This document shows, piece by piece, positions 25,380 to 34,620 of a stretch of 64,000 bases of DNA; position 1 is the first letter of the stretch, and every line of letters starts with the position of its first letter. The translations under genes and the position numbers were made by a program. The notes beneath the pieces are model-generated. The model worked only from the letters and a program-made list of their open reading frames with translations. It made no database searches and had not been told where the DNA came from. This DNA is from Halomonas sp. QHL1 (GTDB lineage: Bacteria > Pseudomonadota > Gammaproteobacteria > Pseudomonadales > Halomonadaceae), in the NCBI RefSeq assembly GCF_001882345.1, contig NZ_MINL01000001.1, positions 124,001 to 188,000 on the forward strand. The letters run 5' to 3'.

Positions 25380-26387
25380 TCAACCCGGTTTATTTGCAAT
25401 GATGACCGCACGCCGTGGTGCGGGGTAGCCTTCGATGGTGCGGGTACGGTCTTCGGGGTCAAGGAAATCGGCCAGCGATTGGTAGGCCATCCACTCCGTA
25501 GAACGCTGCTCGTCAAGCGTGGTGACTGCCTCATCCACCACCCGCACGTTGGTAAAGCCGCAGCGTTCTAGCCAGTGGCATAGCGCTTTGGAAGAGGGCA
25601 GGAAGTAGACGTTGGGCATGGCGGCGTAACGTTCGCCGGGCACAAATACGGTCTGTTCATCACCTTCCACCACCAGTGTTTCCAGTACCAGCTCGCCACC
25701 CGGCGCTAACGCTGCTTTTAGCTGCTGAAGGTGTTCCAATGGGGCAGGGCGATGGTAGAGCACGCCCATGGAAAATACCGTATCGAAAAAGCCCAGGTTC
25801 TCCGGTACATCTTCTATACCCACCGGTAAAAACTGTGTTCTACCTCCATCGGCATCGCCGACGAAGTGTCGTACCGCCTGAAACTGCCAGTAGAAGCGCG
25901 GCGAAGGGTCGATCACCAGCACAAAAGCAGCCCCCGCTCCGGCCATCCGCCAAGCGTGGTAACCACTGCCGCCGCCCACGTCGAGCACCTTACGATATTT
26001 TAGCGGCGCTAGGTGTGGCGCCACTCTCTGCCATTTCCAGTCCGAGCGCCATTCGGTATCAATATCAATGCCACCCAGTTGAAAGGGACCTTTACGCCAG
26101 GGGGAGAGCTTTCTTAGCAGGTTAAAGCACTGGCGCTGCTGGCTATCGCTAAGGTCGAGATCAACAGTGACGGTGTCGCTGTTTAAATCCACGCGCCGAT
26201 CAGCGGGTAGCACGGGCAGTTTGGCGACGGCTTTTTCCCACGCAGATAGGTCACCGTGGCGGTTACGGTCAAGCCCATGGGCTAGCTGCTCGGGAAGCTT
26301 TGCCAGCCAAGCAGCGAGCGATGAGTCAAGAACGGCTTGATCCAGAAATGCTTGATAGAGGGCGCGGTGGTCGTCGGGTAGTGGCAC
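25380..26387 (-). CDS. cmoB: tRNA U34 carboxymethyltransferase
   Basis: Transfers the carboxymethyl group of carboxy-SAM to ho5U34, giving cmo5U. 335 aa. Strong match to E. coli CmoB: SPWRKGPFQLGGIDIDTEWRSDWKW, VLDVGGGSGYHAWRM, FSMGVLYHRPAPLEHL, ELVLETLVVEGDE and YPAPRRAVI. GTG 26387 is the likely start, with a consensus AGGAGG (26394-26399) 6 nt upstream and lying inside the end of cmoA; the open frame to TTG 26408 would discard that site. The start is 1 nt after the cmoA stop. Confidence 0.95.
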   Translation of the reverse strand: MPLPDDHRALYQAFLDQAVLDSSLAAWLAKLPEQLAHGLDRNRHGDLSAWEKAVAKLPVLPADRRVDLNSDTVTVDLDLSDSQQRQCFNLLRKLSPWRKGPFQLGGIDIDTEWRSDWKWQRVAPHLAPLKYRKVLDVGGGSGYHAWRMAGAGAAFVLVIDPSPRFYWQFQAVRHFVGDADGGRTQFLPVGIEDVPENLGFFDTVFSMGVLYHRPAPLEHLQQLKAALAPGGELVLETLVVEGDEQTVFVPGERYAAMPNVYFLPSSKALCHWLERCGFTNVRVVDEAVTTLDEQRSTEWMAYQSLADFLDPEDRTRTIEGYPAPRRAVIIANKPG

Positions 26388-26388
26388 C

Positions 26389-27132
26389 TCACCCCTCCTT
26401 AAAGGCAATGATGGAAGCGAAATTTAAATACTGAAACCAGGTCATCGAACGGGGGAAGCCTGCCTGCTTTAGACGCCCGTGCAGTGCGTCCAACGTGTCG
26501 GGCACCAGCACATTCTCAAGAGCGGTACGTTTCTGGCTAATCTCTAAATCGCTGTAGCCATTGGCGCGCTTAAAATCGTGGTAGCGCTCAACCCGCCAAG
26601 CGTTGTCGCGTTCGTCGGCATCGACGGTTTTTTCAGAGAGGATCAGTACACCGCCGGGTTCCAGCGCTGCATAAAGCCGCGCCAGTAGCGCATCGCGGTC
26701 GGCGGCGGGCAGAAACTGTAGGGTGAAATTAAGAATGATCATGCCCGAAGGCGCATACTCTAGGGTACGAATGTCGGCTTCTTCTATCTGCATAGCGTAC
26801 GCTGGGCACTCGTCAGCAAAGGTTTGCCTTGCCTGCGCCACCATGGCGGGGGAGAGGTCAACGCCCGTGTAGCGAAAGGCGTCTGGCGCCAGCGCCCCTG
26901 CCAGAGCAAGACCGGAGGCACCCAGTGAACAGCCTAAGTCATATACATGGGCGCCGTGACGCAAATGGCGTTGGGCAATTAAGCTCAACATGCCAAGAAT
27001 CTGTCCGTAGCCGGGCACCGATCGACGGATCATGTCAGGAAAGCACGCGACAACCTTTTCATCGAAAGAGAACCGCGCTACTCGGTCAAGGGGTGTCGAA
27101 AAGATAGCGTCACGGTAAGATGCATTACTCAT
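26389..27132 (-). CDS. cmoA: Carboxy-S-adenosyl-L-methionine synthase
   Basis: Makes carboxy-SAM from SAM and prephenate for CmoB. 247 aa. Signature segments: YRDAIFSTPLDRVARFSFDE, VVACFPDMIRRSVPGYGQIL, VYDLGCSLGASGLALA, MIILNFTLQFLPAADR and RYHDFKRANGYSDLEIS. ATG 27132 aligns with the E. coli start; there is little Shine-Dalgarno signal, and the upstream frame to 27279 runs into the pgi leader repeats. Forms the cmoAB operon; divergent from pgi. Confidence 0.94.
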   Translation of the reverse strand: MSNASYRDAIFSTPLDRVARFSFDEKVVACFPDMIRRSVPGYGQILGMLSLIAQRHLRHGAHVYDLGCSLGASGLALAGALAPDAFRYTGVDLSPAMVAQARQTFADECPAYAMQIEEADIRTLEYAPSGMIILNFTLQFLPAADRDALLARLYAALEPGGVLILSEKTVDADERDNAWRVERYHDFKRANGYSDLEISQKRTALENVLVPDTLDALHGRLKQAGFPRSMTWFQYLNFASIIAFKEG

Positions 27133-27185
27133 GGGCAAGCCGGGATCATGGAAAAGGCGTGCTAGTTTACGCGCCCTTAATTGAC

Positions 27186-27232
27186 TAGAACAGGCCTGTC
27201 TAGAGCAGACTCGCTTAGAACAGCCCTGTTTA
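27186..27232. repeat. Three 15-bp tandem repeats in the cmoA/pgi promoter region
   Basis: Units begin at 27186 (TAGAACAGGCCTGTC), 27201 (TAGAGCAGACTCGCT) and 27216 (TAGAACAGCCCTGTT), exactly 15 bp apart. Units 1 and 3 are nearly palindromic around ACAG-S-CCTGT, with centres 30 bp apart (about three helical turns). It looks like a tandem operator for a dimeric regulator of the divergent cmoA and pgi genes; no family is assigned. Confidence 0.6.
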
Positions 27233-27291
27233 AGTTTATTAACCGGCTTAAAAAGCCCCGCTGCAAGGATCGACGCCACTGGAGAAGCCTC

Positions 27292-28974
27292 ATGGCCTCA
27301 GCATCAAGCGCTACCCCCGATACGCTACCTGCGTGGCAGACGTTAAAGCATCATGCTGAAACACTGCAGCACGTTCACTTGAAAACGCTATTTGGCACCG
27401 AGCCCTCCCGTTGGGAAAGCTTTACTCGCCAGGTGGCGGGCTTGACGCTGGATCTCTCCAAGCAGCGCTGGGATGACGATACGCTTGAGCATCTGTTTAC
27501 ACTGGCCAGCGAAGCCGGGGTGCCCTCTGCCATTGAGGCGCTGCTAAATGGCAAGCGAGTGAACGTCAGCGAGAACCGCCCGGCGTTACACACGGCGTTG
27601 CGTTTGCCCGCCGATGCAACGCTTGAGGTTGAGGGTGAAGATATCGTCGCCGCCGTGCACGAAAGCCTTAGCCAAATGGAGCGTTTGGTCAGCCGGCTGC
27701 ACGCAGGGCAGTGGCGCGGAGCCACCGGCAAGCCGATTCGACATGTGGTTAATTTAGGTGTCGGCGGTTCAGATCTGGGGCCGTTAATGGTCACCCATGC
27801 GTTAGCAGATTTTCGACCTAAAGATATTCATCCGGTTGAGGTGCATTTTGCTTCCACTATGGATGGCTCGCAGTTAGCGGATTATCTAAGCCGGTTGAAT
27901 CCTGAAACCACGATCTTTGTACTGTCGTCCAAGTCGTTTACCACTATTGATACACTCTCCAACGCTAACACTGCGCGTGAGTGGCTATTGGGCCGCTTAA
28001 CCCAGCATGGCGCGACACCGATTAGCGCTGAGCTAGTGGTGCGACAGCACTTTATTGGTGTTTCGGCGAGCCCCGAGAAAATGACCGAGTGGGGCATTGC
28101 GGAGGATCATCAGTTAACCTTTTGGGAGTGGGTTGGTGGGCGCTACTCGCTATGGGGCACCATTGGCTTACCCATTGCACTGGTGGTCGGGATGGCGAAT
28201 TTCCGCGAGTTTTTAGCCGGTGCCCACTCCATGGATCGCCATTTCGCTGAGGCAGATATGGCAGAAAACCTGCCTGTGCTACTGGCGTTGGCGGGGATTT
28301 GGAACGTCAATTTTCTAGATATCCGCGCGCACTCCATTTTGCCCTACGATGGCCGTTTGGAGTATTTCGCCGCTTACCTTGAACAGCTTGAGATGGAATC
28401 CAACGGCAAGTCGGTCACCCGCCAAGGTCAACCGGTCAACTACTCGACTTGCCCGGTGCTCTGGGGCCAACTTGGCCCCAACGCCCAGCACGCGTTTTAC
28501 CAATTGCTACACCAAGGCACTCAGCCGGTGGTGTGTGATTTTATCGCGCCGCTTAAACGTTACGACGAGGTGGAAGATCCGGATACCCGACGCCACCTAA
28601 AAACCCAGCACCGCCTGGCACTGGCTAACTGCTTCGCTCAGTCCCGCGTTCTTATGCTTGGCGACGACGCTTTAGAAGATGACGGCCCGAGGCCAGAGCA
28701 CAAGCGTTACCGTGGCAATCAGCCTTCAACGACGGTGCTACTTGACCAGCTTACGCCCGCTACCCTCGGTTCGCTCATCGCGCTTTACGAGCACAAGGTG
28801 TTTGTTCAAGCGGTGATTTGGGATATTAACCCGTTCGACCAGTGGGGAGTTGAGTTGGGCAAACAGATTGCCACCGATACCCAAAAGATTATCGACCATG
28901 AGGGCGATCTAGCGCGGATGGATGCTTCCAGCCGTGGATTGATAGAAGCATTTTGGGCGGCTGAACATGAGTGA
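27292..28974 (+). CDS. pgi: Glucose-6-phosphate isomerase
   Basis: Interconverts glucose 6-phosphate and fructose 6-phosphate; 560 aa, normal length. Recognisable: NVGVGGSDLGP-like VVNLGVGGSDLGPLMV, VLSSKSFTTIDTLSNA, FWEWVGGRYSLWGTIGLP, LEYFAAYLEQLEMESNGK, GQLGPNAQHAFYQLLHQG and the C-terminal INPFDQWGVELGKQIA. ATG 27292 has GGAG 8 nt upstream. The frame is open upstream across the 15-bp repeats to 27181, but conserved sequence begins after the chosen start. Confidence 0.96.
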   Translation: MASASSATPDTLPAWQTLKHHAETLQHVHLKTLFGTEPSRWESFTRQVAGLTLDLSKQRWDDDTLEHLFTLASEAGVPSAIEALLNGKRVNVSENRPALHTALRLPADATLEVEGEDIVAAVHESLSQMERLVSRLHAGQWRGATGKPIRHVVNLGVGGSDLGPLMVTHALADFRPKDIHPVEVHFASTMDGSQLADYLSRLNPETTIFVLSSKSFTTIDTLSNANTAREWLLGRLTQHGATPISAELVVRQHFIGVSASPEKMTEWGIAEDHQLTFWEWVGGRYSLWGTIGLPIALVVGMANFREFLAGAHSMDRHFAEADMAENLPVLLALAGIWNVNFLDIRAHSILPYDGRLEYFAAYLEQLEMESNGKSVTRQGQPVNYSTCPVLWGQLGPNAQHAFYQLLHQGTQPVVCDFIAPLKRYDEVEDPDTRRHLKTQHRLALANCFAQSRVLMLGDDALEDDGPRPEHKRYRGNQPSTTVLLDQLTPATLGSLIALYEHKVFVQAVIWDINPFDQWGVELGKQIATDTQKIIDHEGDLARMDASSRGLIEAFWAAEHE

Positions 28975-28992
28975 ATTAAGCAGATAGCGAAC

Positions 28993-29157
28993 CGGGGCTA
29001 ACCCAGCGACAGGTCTACGAGGAGGCGCTGTGAACCCGTCCTTGGGCGCTACATTTGCCATCTGACCGCCATGGATGGTGGAAATGCCGGAATTGAAGGG
29101 ATCATTTTTTCCGGCCATGGCAAATGACCTCCTCTACGACCTATCCCCGGCGCCCCT
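28993..29157. repeat. Imperfect inverted-repeat intergenic element (MITE-like)
   Basis: This fills most of the 343-bp gap between pgi and parE. The outer arms share CCGGGG and a 17-bp block agreeing at 13 positions (ACAGGTCTACGAGGAGG versus, inverted, ATAGGTCGTAGAGGAGG). Inner arms CATTTGCCAT (29052-29061) and ATGGCAAATG (29117-29126) are exact inverted copies, and a third pair GCCGGAA/TTCCGGC lies inside. No transposase is encoded. The nested arms suggest a mobile, non-coding repeat of the host genus (inference). The rest of the gap, 29158-29317, holds the parE promoter region. Confidence 0.6.
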
Positions 29158-29317
29158 GGCAATAAGCATGAAGCATGGCTAGATATACAGCTTTTTGGTT
29201 TTCCGCTATCCTATGTCCCTTTAGTAAGCTGCCGATCCCTTTTTTAACAACTGTTTCTAACAACTGACTAAACGCCCAGCGAGGCTGCCAGAACTATTTT
29301 TCAGGAACCGACGTTAC

Positions 29318-31213
29318 ATGACCCAGTTTGATGCCTCTCAGTACGGCGCGAGTTCCATCGAAGTCCTGTCGGGCCTCGAGCCGGTACGTAAGCGTCCCGG
29401 TATGTATACCGACACCACACGCCCCAACCACTTAGCCCAGGAAGTCATAGATAACAGCGTCGATGAAGCGCTAGCGGGCCACGCCACCATGATCAACGTC
29501 GTGCTGCATAGCGACGGTGGGATTGAAGTGCAGGATAACGGCCGGGGTATGCCGATTGATCTGCATCCTGAGCATGGTGTTTCAGGCGTTGAACTGATAT
29601 TTACCAAATTGCACTCGGGTGGCAAATTCTCCTCTACTAGCTACCGCTTCTCAGGCGGCCTACACGGGGTGGGGGTGTCGGTGGTTAACGCGCTGTCGCG
29701 TCGGTTAGATGTAGAAGTCACCCGCGACGGCGCGCGTCATGCCATGGCCTTTGAGTTTGGCGAGAAAGTCGAAGAGCTGCATGAGATTGGCAAAGCCCCC
29801 AAGCGGGCAAGCGGTACTTTGGTGCGTTTCTGGCCCGATGAGAGCTACTTCGATAGCCCTAAGTTAGCGCTAACGCGGCTTAAACACCTGCTACGTGCCA
29901 AAGCGGTGCTATGCCCCGGCTTGAAAGTCACGCTGGTAGAACCTGACGGTACCTCGACCGAGTGGGAGTTCGCCGATGGCCTGCGCGATTATCTGGTCGA
30001 AGCCACTGACGGCTACGAAGTGCTGCCGGCGGAGCCTTTTATCGGCCACTTCAATGACGATGAGCACGGCGTGGATTGGGCGATCCAGTGGCTACCCGAA
30101 GGTGGCGAAGCACTGCTGGAAAGCTACGTTAACCTGATTCCCACGCCGCAGGGCGGCACCCACGTGAACGGCTTTCGTTCCGGGTTGCTGGACGCGCTGC
30201 GCGAGTTCTGTGAATACCGCAGCCTGTTGCCCCGGGGAATTAAGCTCACCGCCGATGATCTTTGGGAGCGCACCTCCTTTGTGCTCTCGGTAAAAATGCT
30301 CGACCCGCAGTTTGCCGGGCAAACTAAAGAGCGGCTGTCATCACGTACGATTGCCGGCTTTGTTTCCGGCGTTGTTAAAGACGCTTTCTCGCTATGGCTG
30401 AACCACCACGTGGATCAAGCCGAAGCGATCGCCGAGCTGGTGATCAGCGCGGCGCAAAATCGCCAGAAAAAAGCCAAAAAAGTGGCCCGTAAAAAGGTCA
30501 CTTCCGGCCCGGCACTACCCGGTAAGCTGGCAGATTGCTCCGGTCAAGACCCCGCCCAGAGCGAGCTGTTTTTGGTCGAAGGGGACTCGGCAGGCGGCAG
30601 TGCCAAGCAGGCGCGCAACCGCGAAACCCAGGCGATTCTGCCGCTACGCGGTAAAATTCTGAATACCTGGGAGGTGGAGACCCACGATATCTACGGCTCC
30701 CAAGAGGTGCACGATATCGCGGTCGCCATTGGCGCCGACCCTGGCAGCGCCGATTTAGAAAAACTGCGTTACCACAAAATCTGTATTCTCGCCGACGCCG
30801 ACTCCGATGGCCTGCACATCGCTACGCTGCTGTGCGCGCTGTTTGTGCGCCATTTTCCGAGCTTGGTCGACGCAGGGCATGTCTATGTAGCGATGCCACC
30901 GCTTTACCGCATCGATCTGGGCAAAGAAGTGCACTACGCCCTGGATGAGAGCGAAAAGGCCGCGATTCTCAAGCAATTGGCCAACAAGCGCGGCACGCCT
31001 AACGTTCAGCGCTTTAAAGGCCTGGGTGAAATGAGCCCGCTACAGCTGCGTGAAACCACCATGTCGACGGAAACCCGGCGCCTGGTGCAGCTCACTCTGA
31101 CGGAGGGTGACGGCACCATGGAAATGATGGACATGCTGCTGGCCAAAAAACGCGCCGGTGACCGCAAAAAGTGGCTGGAAGATTACGGCAACCTCGCAGA
31201 CATTGAGGTATAA
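29318..31213 (+). CDS. parE: DNA topoisomerase IV subunit B
   Basis: ATPase subunit of topoisomerase IV, which decatenates daughter chromosomes; 631 aa. GHKL ATP site: QEVIDNSVDEALAGHA, VQDNGRGMPIDLH and GLHGVGVSVVNALS. Toprim domain: FLVEGDSAGGSAKQARNRETQ and ILADADSDGLHIATLL, and the C-terminal QRFKGLGEMSPLQLRETTM. AGGAA is upstream of ATG 29318. Followed 6 nt later by parC, so both subunits are co-expressed. The size matches E. coli ParE, without the GyrB insert. Confidence 0.97.
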   Translation: MTQFDASQYGASSIEVLSGLEPVRKRPGMYTDTTRPNHLAQEVIDNSVDEALAGHATMINVVLHSDGGIEVQDNGRGMPIDLHPEHGVSGVELIFTKLHSGGKFSSTSYRFSGGLHGVGVSVVNALSRRLDVEVTRDGARHAMAFEFGEKVEELHEIGKAPKRASGTLVRFWPDESYFDSPKLALTRLKHLLRAKAVLCPGLKVTLVEPDGTSTEWEFADGLRDYLVEATDGYEVLPAEPFIGHFNDDEHGVDWAIQWLPEGGEALLESYVNLIPTPQGGTHVNGFRSGLLDALREFCEYRSLLPRGIKLTADDLWERTSFVLSVKMLDPQFAGQTKERLSSRTIAGFVSGVVKDAFSLWLNHHVDQAEAIAELVISAAQNRQKKAKKVARKKVTSGPALPGKLADCSGQDPAQSELFLVEGDSAGGSAKQARNRETQAILPLRGKILNTWEVETHDIYGSQEVHDIAVAIGADPGSADLEKLRYHKICILADADSDGLHIATLLCALFVRHFPSLVDAGHVYVAMPPLYRIDLGKEVHYALDESEKAAILKQLANKRGTPNVQRFKGLGEMSPLQLRETTMSTETRRLVQLTLTEGDGTMEMMDMLLAKKRAGDRKKWLEDYGNLADIEV

Positions 31214-31219
31214 CCCCCG

Positions 31220-33472
31220 ATGACCATGGATATTCAAGTAGCGGAGGGCGACGTCGAACGTCTCTCCCTGCGCGACTACACCGAAAAAGCGTACCTCGAC
31301 TACTCGATGTACGTCATTCTCGACCGCGCCTTGCCCAATATCGGCGATGGCATGAAACCCGTGCAGCGGCGAATCATTTACGCCATGCGCGAGCTGGCGC
31401 TGCATGCCAACGCCAAGTACAAAAAGTCGGCGCGTACCGTCGGTGATGTACTGGGTAAATTTCACCCCCATGGCGACAGCGCCTGCTACGAAGCCATGGT
31501 GCTCATGGCGCAGCCTTTCAGCTACCGCTACCCGCTGGTAGACGGCCAAGGCAACTGGGGTAGCCCCGATGACCCCAAATCCTTCGCTGCCATGCGCTAT
31601 ACCGAAGCCAAGCTTTCCAAATTTGCTGAAGTACTGCTCGGCGAGCTAGGCCAAGGTACCGTCGATTGGGCGCCTAACTTCGACGGCACCATGCAGGAGC
31701 CGCTGGTACTGCCGGCCAAGTTACCCCATGTACTGCTTAATGGCGGTACCGGGATTGCGGTTGGCATGGCGACCGATATTCCGCCGCATAATGTGTCGGA
31801 AGTCGTCGAAGCAACATGCCATTTGCTGCGCAATCCCAAGGCGACTACTGCCGATTTAATGGAATTCGTGCCTGCGCCGGATTTTCCTACCGATGCGGAA
31901 ATTATTACCCCGCCTGCGGACCTGCGTAAGCTCTACGAATCTGGGCGTGGCTCGGTCAAGCTGCGCGCTCGCTATGAGCGCGAAGAGGCCAATATCGTGA
32001 TCACTTCGGTGCCGTACCAGGTGAGTGGTGCCAAGGTGCTTGAGCAGATTGCCGCGCAAATGCAGGCCAAAAAGCTACCCATGGTGGCCGACCTGCGCGA
32101 TGAGTCGACTCACGAAGAGCCAACCCGTTTAGTGATTGAGCCGCGCTCCAACCGCATTGACGTCGAGTCGTTGATGGCGCACCTGTTCGCCACCACCGAC
32201 TTGGAAAAGAACGTGCGGGTGAACATGAACGTGATCGGTCTGGACGGCCGCCCACGGGTGATGCCGCTGCCAGAAATGCTGGGCGAATGGCTGCAGTTCC
32301 GGCGCAGCACGGTACGCCGCCGTTTAGAACACCGCCTAGGTAAAGTTGAGGATCGCCTGCATATCTTGGAAGGCCTGCTGATCGCCTACCTCGATCTGGA
32401 CGAAGTGATCCGCATCATTCGTGAAGAGGACGACCCTAAAGCCTCGCTAATCGCGACGTTTAGCCTCTCGGAGCGCCAAGCGGAAGCCATTTTAGAGCTG
32501 CGCCTGCGTCATCTTGCCAAACTCGAAGAGATGAAAATTCGCGGCGAGCAGGATGAGCTGGAAAAAGAGCGCAAATATTTACAGGGCCTGCTGGGCAGCG
32601 AAGCCAAGCTCACTACGCTGATTGAAAAAGAGATCCGCGCGGCGGGTAAAGAGCACGGCGACGAACGCCGCTCACCGCTGGTCGAGCGCGAAGAGTCCAA
32701 GGCGCTGTCTGAAGTAGAGCTGCTGGGTGCTGACCCCATTACCGTGGTGCTCTCGGATAAAGGTTGGATTCGCGCGGCGAAAGGGCACGATATCGACCCT
32801 GAGGGGCTCTCCTATAAGGCCGGAGATAGCTTCCAACTGGCGGCGAAAGGTAAAACCAATCAGCCGCTGGTGCTACTGGATGACACCGGTCGCGCCTATA
32901 CGCTGTCTGCGCATAACCTACCCAGTGCGCGGGGCCAGGGTGAGCCGGTCACCGGGCGTGCTAACGTTGCCGCCGGAGCGAAAATGGCGGGGCTAATGTT
33001 TGCGCCACAGGAGCGACGCTTTGTGCTTGCCACAGACGGTGGTTATGGCTTTGTGGCGCGACTGGATACGCTCACCGGTAAAAACAAAGCCGGTAAAGCG
33101 GTACTTAGCCTGCCCAAAGGCTGCAATGTGATGGCGCCGGTTGACGTGCCAGAGGGCGACGAGCTGTGGGTTGCCTCGGTTTCAAACGAAGGTCGGCTGT
33201 TGCTGTTCCCCTTGGATCAACTACCGGAAATGTCCAAAGGTAAAGGCAATAAGATGCTCGATATCCCTGGCCCACGAGCCGCCCGCCGGGAGGAGTTTGT
33301 CACTGGCATTGTGGTGCTAGCCGTCAATGACGCACTGATGATTCATGCCGGTAAGCGCAAGCTAACCTTAAAAGCTGACGATTTAGCTTATTATCGCGGC
33401 GAGCGCGGCCGCCGCGGCAGCAAGTTGCCCCGCGGCTTCCAGAAAGTAGATCGACTAGAGGCAGGGGAATAA
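31220..33472 (+). CDS. parC: DNA topoisomerase IV subunit A
   Basis: 750 aa breakage-reunion subunit. N-terminal winged-helix domain with [25 protein letters not shown], which is the quinolone-resistance region with wild-type Ser and Glu, and the catalytic Tyr in [30 protein letters not shown] follows. The C-terminal third forms the beta-pinwheel for DNA wrapping. In-frame ATGs at 31220 and 31226 are both possible; the Shine-Dalgarno is weak, consistent with coupling to parE. serB starts 3 nt after the stop. Confidence 0.97.
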   Translation: MTMDIQVAEGDVERLSLRDYTEKAYLDYSMYVILDRALPNIGDGMKPVQRRIIYAMRELALHANAKYKKSARTVGDVLGKFHPHGDSACYEAMVLMAQPFSYRYPLVDGQGNWGSPDDPKSFAAMRYTEAKLSKFAEVLLGELGQGTVDWAPNFDGTMQEPLVLPAKLPHVLLNGGTGIAVGMATDIPPHNVSEVVEATCHLLRNPKATTADLMEFVPAPDFPTDAEIITPPADLRKLYESGRGSVKLRARYEREEANIVITSVPYQVSGAKVLEQIAAQMQAKKLPMVADLRDESTHEEPTRLVIEPRSNRIDVESLMAHLFATTDLEKNVRVNMNVIGLDGRPRVMPLPEMLGEWLQFRRSTVRRRLEHRLGKVEDRLHILEGLLIAYLDLDEVIRIIREEDDPKASLIATFSLSERQAEAILELRLRHLAKLEEMKIRGEQDELEKERKYLQGLLGSEAKLTTLIEKEIRAAGKEHGDERRSPLVEREESKALSEVELLGADPITVVLSDKGWIRAAKGHDIDPEGLSYKAGDSFQLAAKGKTNQPLVLLDDTGRAYTLSAHNLPSARGQGEPVTGRANVAAGAKMAGLMFAPQERRFVLATDGGYGFVARLDTLTGKNKAGKAVLSLPKGCNVMAPVDVPEGDELWVASVSNEGRLLLFPLDQLPEMSKGKGNKMLDIPGPRAARREEFVTGIVVLAVNDALMIHAGKRKLTLKADDLAYYRGERGRRGSKLPRGFQKVDRLEAGE

Positions 33473-33475
33473 GTA

Positions 33476-34417
33476 ATGGCACGCGGTGATTTGATCCTAA
33501 CCGTATTAGCGGCGCGTTTATCCGCGGATATCCAATCCCAGGTAGACGCACTGATCGTGCAATTTGGCCTGCAGAAAAGAACCACCCAGCGACTTGCCGA
33601 CGTCTCGTTACAGCAAAACTCGTTACAGCAGAGCAAGTACATCGACTGTATTGAGCATCGTCTGGTAGGTGAGGTGGATATTGCAGCTGTCCGCAATGCC
33701 GCACTGGTACTGAGCGAAACGCTGAGTGCCGATATTGTTATCCAAGTGGATACCCGTGATCATGTTCAGCCTCGTTTGGTGTGTTTCGATATGGACTCAA
33801 CGCTGATCAAAGCTGAAGTGATTGACGAACTGGCCCGCCGCCATGGCGTGGGTGATGAAGTCGCAGAAGTCACTGAACGTGCCATGCGCGGCGAGTTGGA
33901 TTTCAAGGCGAGCTTTCGTGAGCGCATGAGCAAACTGGCCGGTTTGGATGAGTCCGTACTGGCAGAGATCGCGGAAGAGCTGCCACTGATGGAAGGCGTA
34001 GAGCGCTTGATGGTTAACCTGAAAAGGCTAGGATTTCGTACCGCTATCCTCTCCGGCGGCTTCACCTACTTTGCTCGCCACTTGCAGGAGAAGCTTGGCT
34101 TTGACGAGATCCATGCCAATGAACTGGTCATCGAAAATGGCAAGGTGACCGGCGAAGTAAGTGAACCGATCGTCGATGCCGAGCGCAAAGCCGAACTATT
34201 AGAGTCCATTGCATTACGAGAAGGGTTTACCTCGGAACAAACGATTGCGGTAGGCGACGGTGCTAACGATCTAAAAATGCTCGCCAAGGCGGGCATGGGA
34301 ATCGCTTTTCGGGCCAAGCCTCTGGTACGTGCTCAGGCGCGCCAGGCGATTTCCACTTCGGGCCTTGATGGCGTGCTCTATCTGCTGGGCTATCACCAGC
34401 GGGATTTAACCCCGTAA
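33476..34417 (+). CDS. serB: Phosphoserine phosphatase
   Basis: Last step of serine biosynthesis, phosphoserine to serine. 313 aa HAD enzyme with an N-terminal regulatory (ACT-like) extension of about 95 residues. HAD motifs: CFDMDSTLIKAEVIDELA (nucleophile Asp), FRTAILSGGFTYFARHL, and VGDGANDLKMLAKAGMGIAF. Placed 3 nt after parC, so probably a three-gene unit. Convergent with the mrp operon, with a REP array in between. Confidence 0.95.
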   Translation: MARGDLILTVLAARLSADIQSQVDALIVQFGLQKRTTQRLADVSLQQNSLQQSKYIDCIEHRLVGEVDIAAVRNAALVLSETLSADIVIQVDTRDHVQPRLVCFDMDSTLIKAEVIDELARRHGVGDEVAEVTERAMRGELDFKASFRERMSKLAGLDESVLAEIAEELPLMEGVERLMVNLKRLGFRTAILSGGFTYFARHLQEKLGFDEIHANELVIENGKVTGEVSEPIVDAERKAELLESIALREGFTSEQTIAVGDGANDLKMLAKAGMGIAFRAKPLVRAQARQAISTSGLDGVLYLLGYHQRDLTP

Positions 34418-34445
34418 AACCTGCTGTGGCACAGTCGCGAAAAGT

Positions 34446-34599
34446 GTCGTTGCGAGGAGCTTGCGACGCGGCAATCTCAACCTGCGGAGACGCAGTTCAA
34501 CACAAGATTGCCGCGCTTCGCTCGCAATGACAGATGCAGGATTGCCGCGCTTCGCTCGCAATGACAGATGCGGGATTGACGCGCTTCGCTCGCAATGAC
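34446..34599. repeat. REP array between serB and mrpG, with a 34-bp tandem repeat
   Basis: A unit at 34446-34478 (GTCGTTGCGAGGAGCTTGCG...) faces three inverted units at 34505-34531, 34532-34565 and 34566-34599, each ending CGCTTCGCTCGCAATGAC. The last two are 34-bp tandem copies beginning AGATGC. The family is the same as at 18219-18342, and again it lies between convergent genes. Possible roles: transcript end protection, termination or gyrase binding. Confidence 0.85.
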
Positions 34600-34620
34600 A
34601 AAAGCGAGGTTGCTTCGCCT

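Noticed and set aside
25301-25534. Upstream extension of the thioredoxin frame
   Set aside because: It overlaps cmoB, has no thioredoxin similarity, and AGGAGAG directly precedes ATG 25300.
27181-27291. In-frame N-terminal extension of pgi by 37 codons
   Set aside because: It is made of the 15-bp DNA repeats, lacks conservation with Pgi, and a good ribosome binding site exists before ATG 27292.
28909-29118. 69-codon minus-strand open frame between pgi and parE
   Set aside because: It lies across the inverted-repeat element and the end of pgi; a by-product of the repeat.
34505-34599. Regularly repeated 27-34 bp units resembling a small CRISPR
   Set aside because: Units abut without unique spacers, belong to the REP family seen also at 18219, and no cas genes are near.
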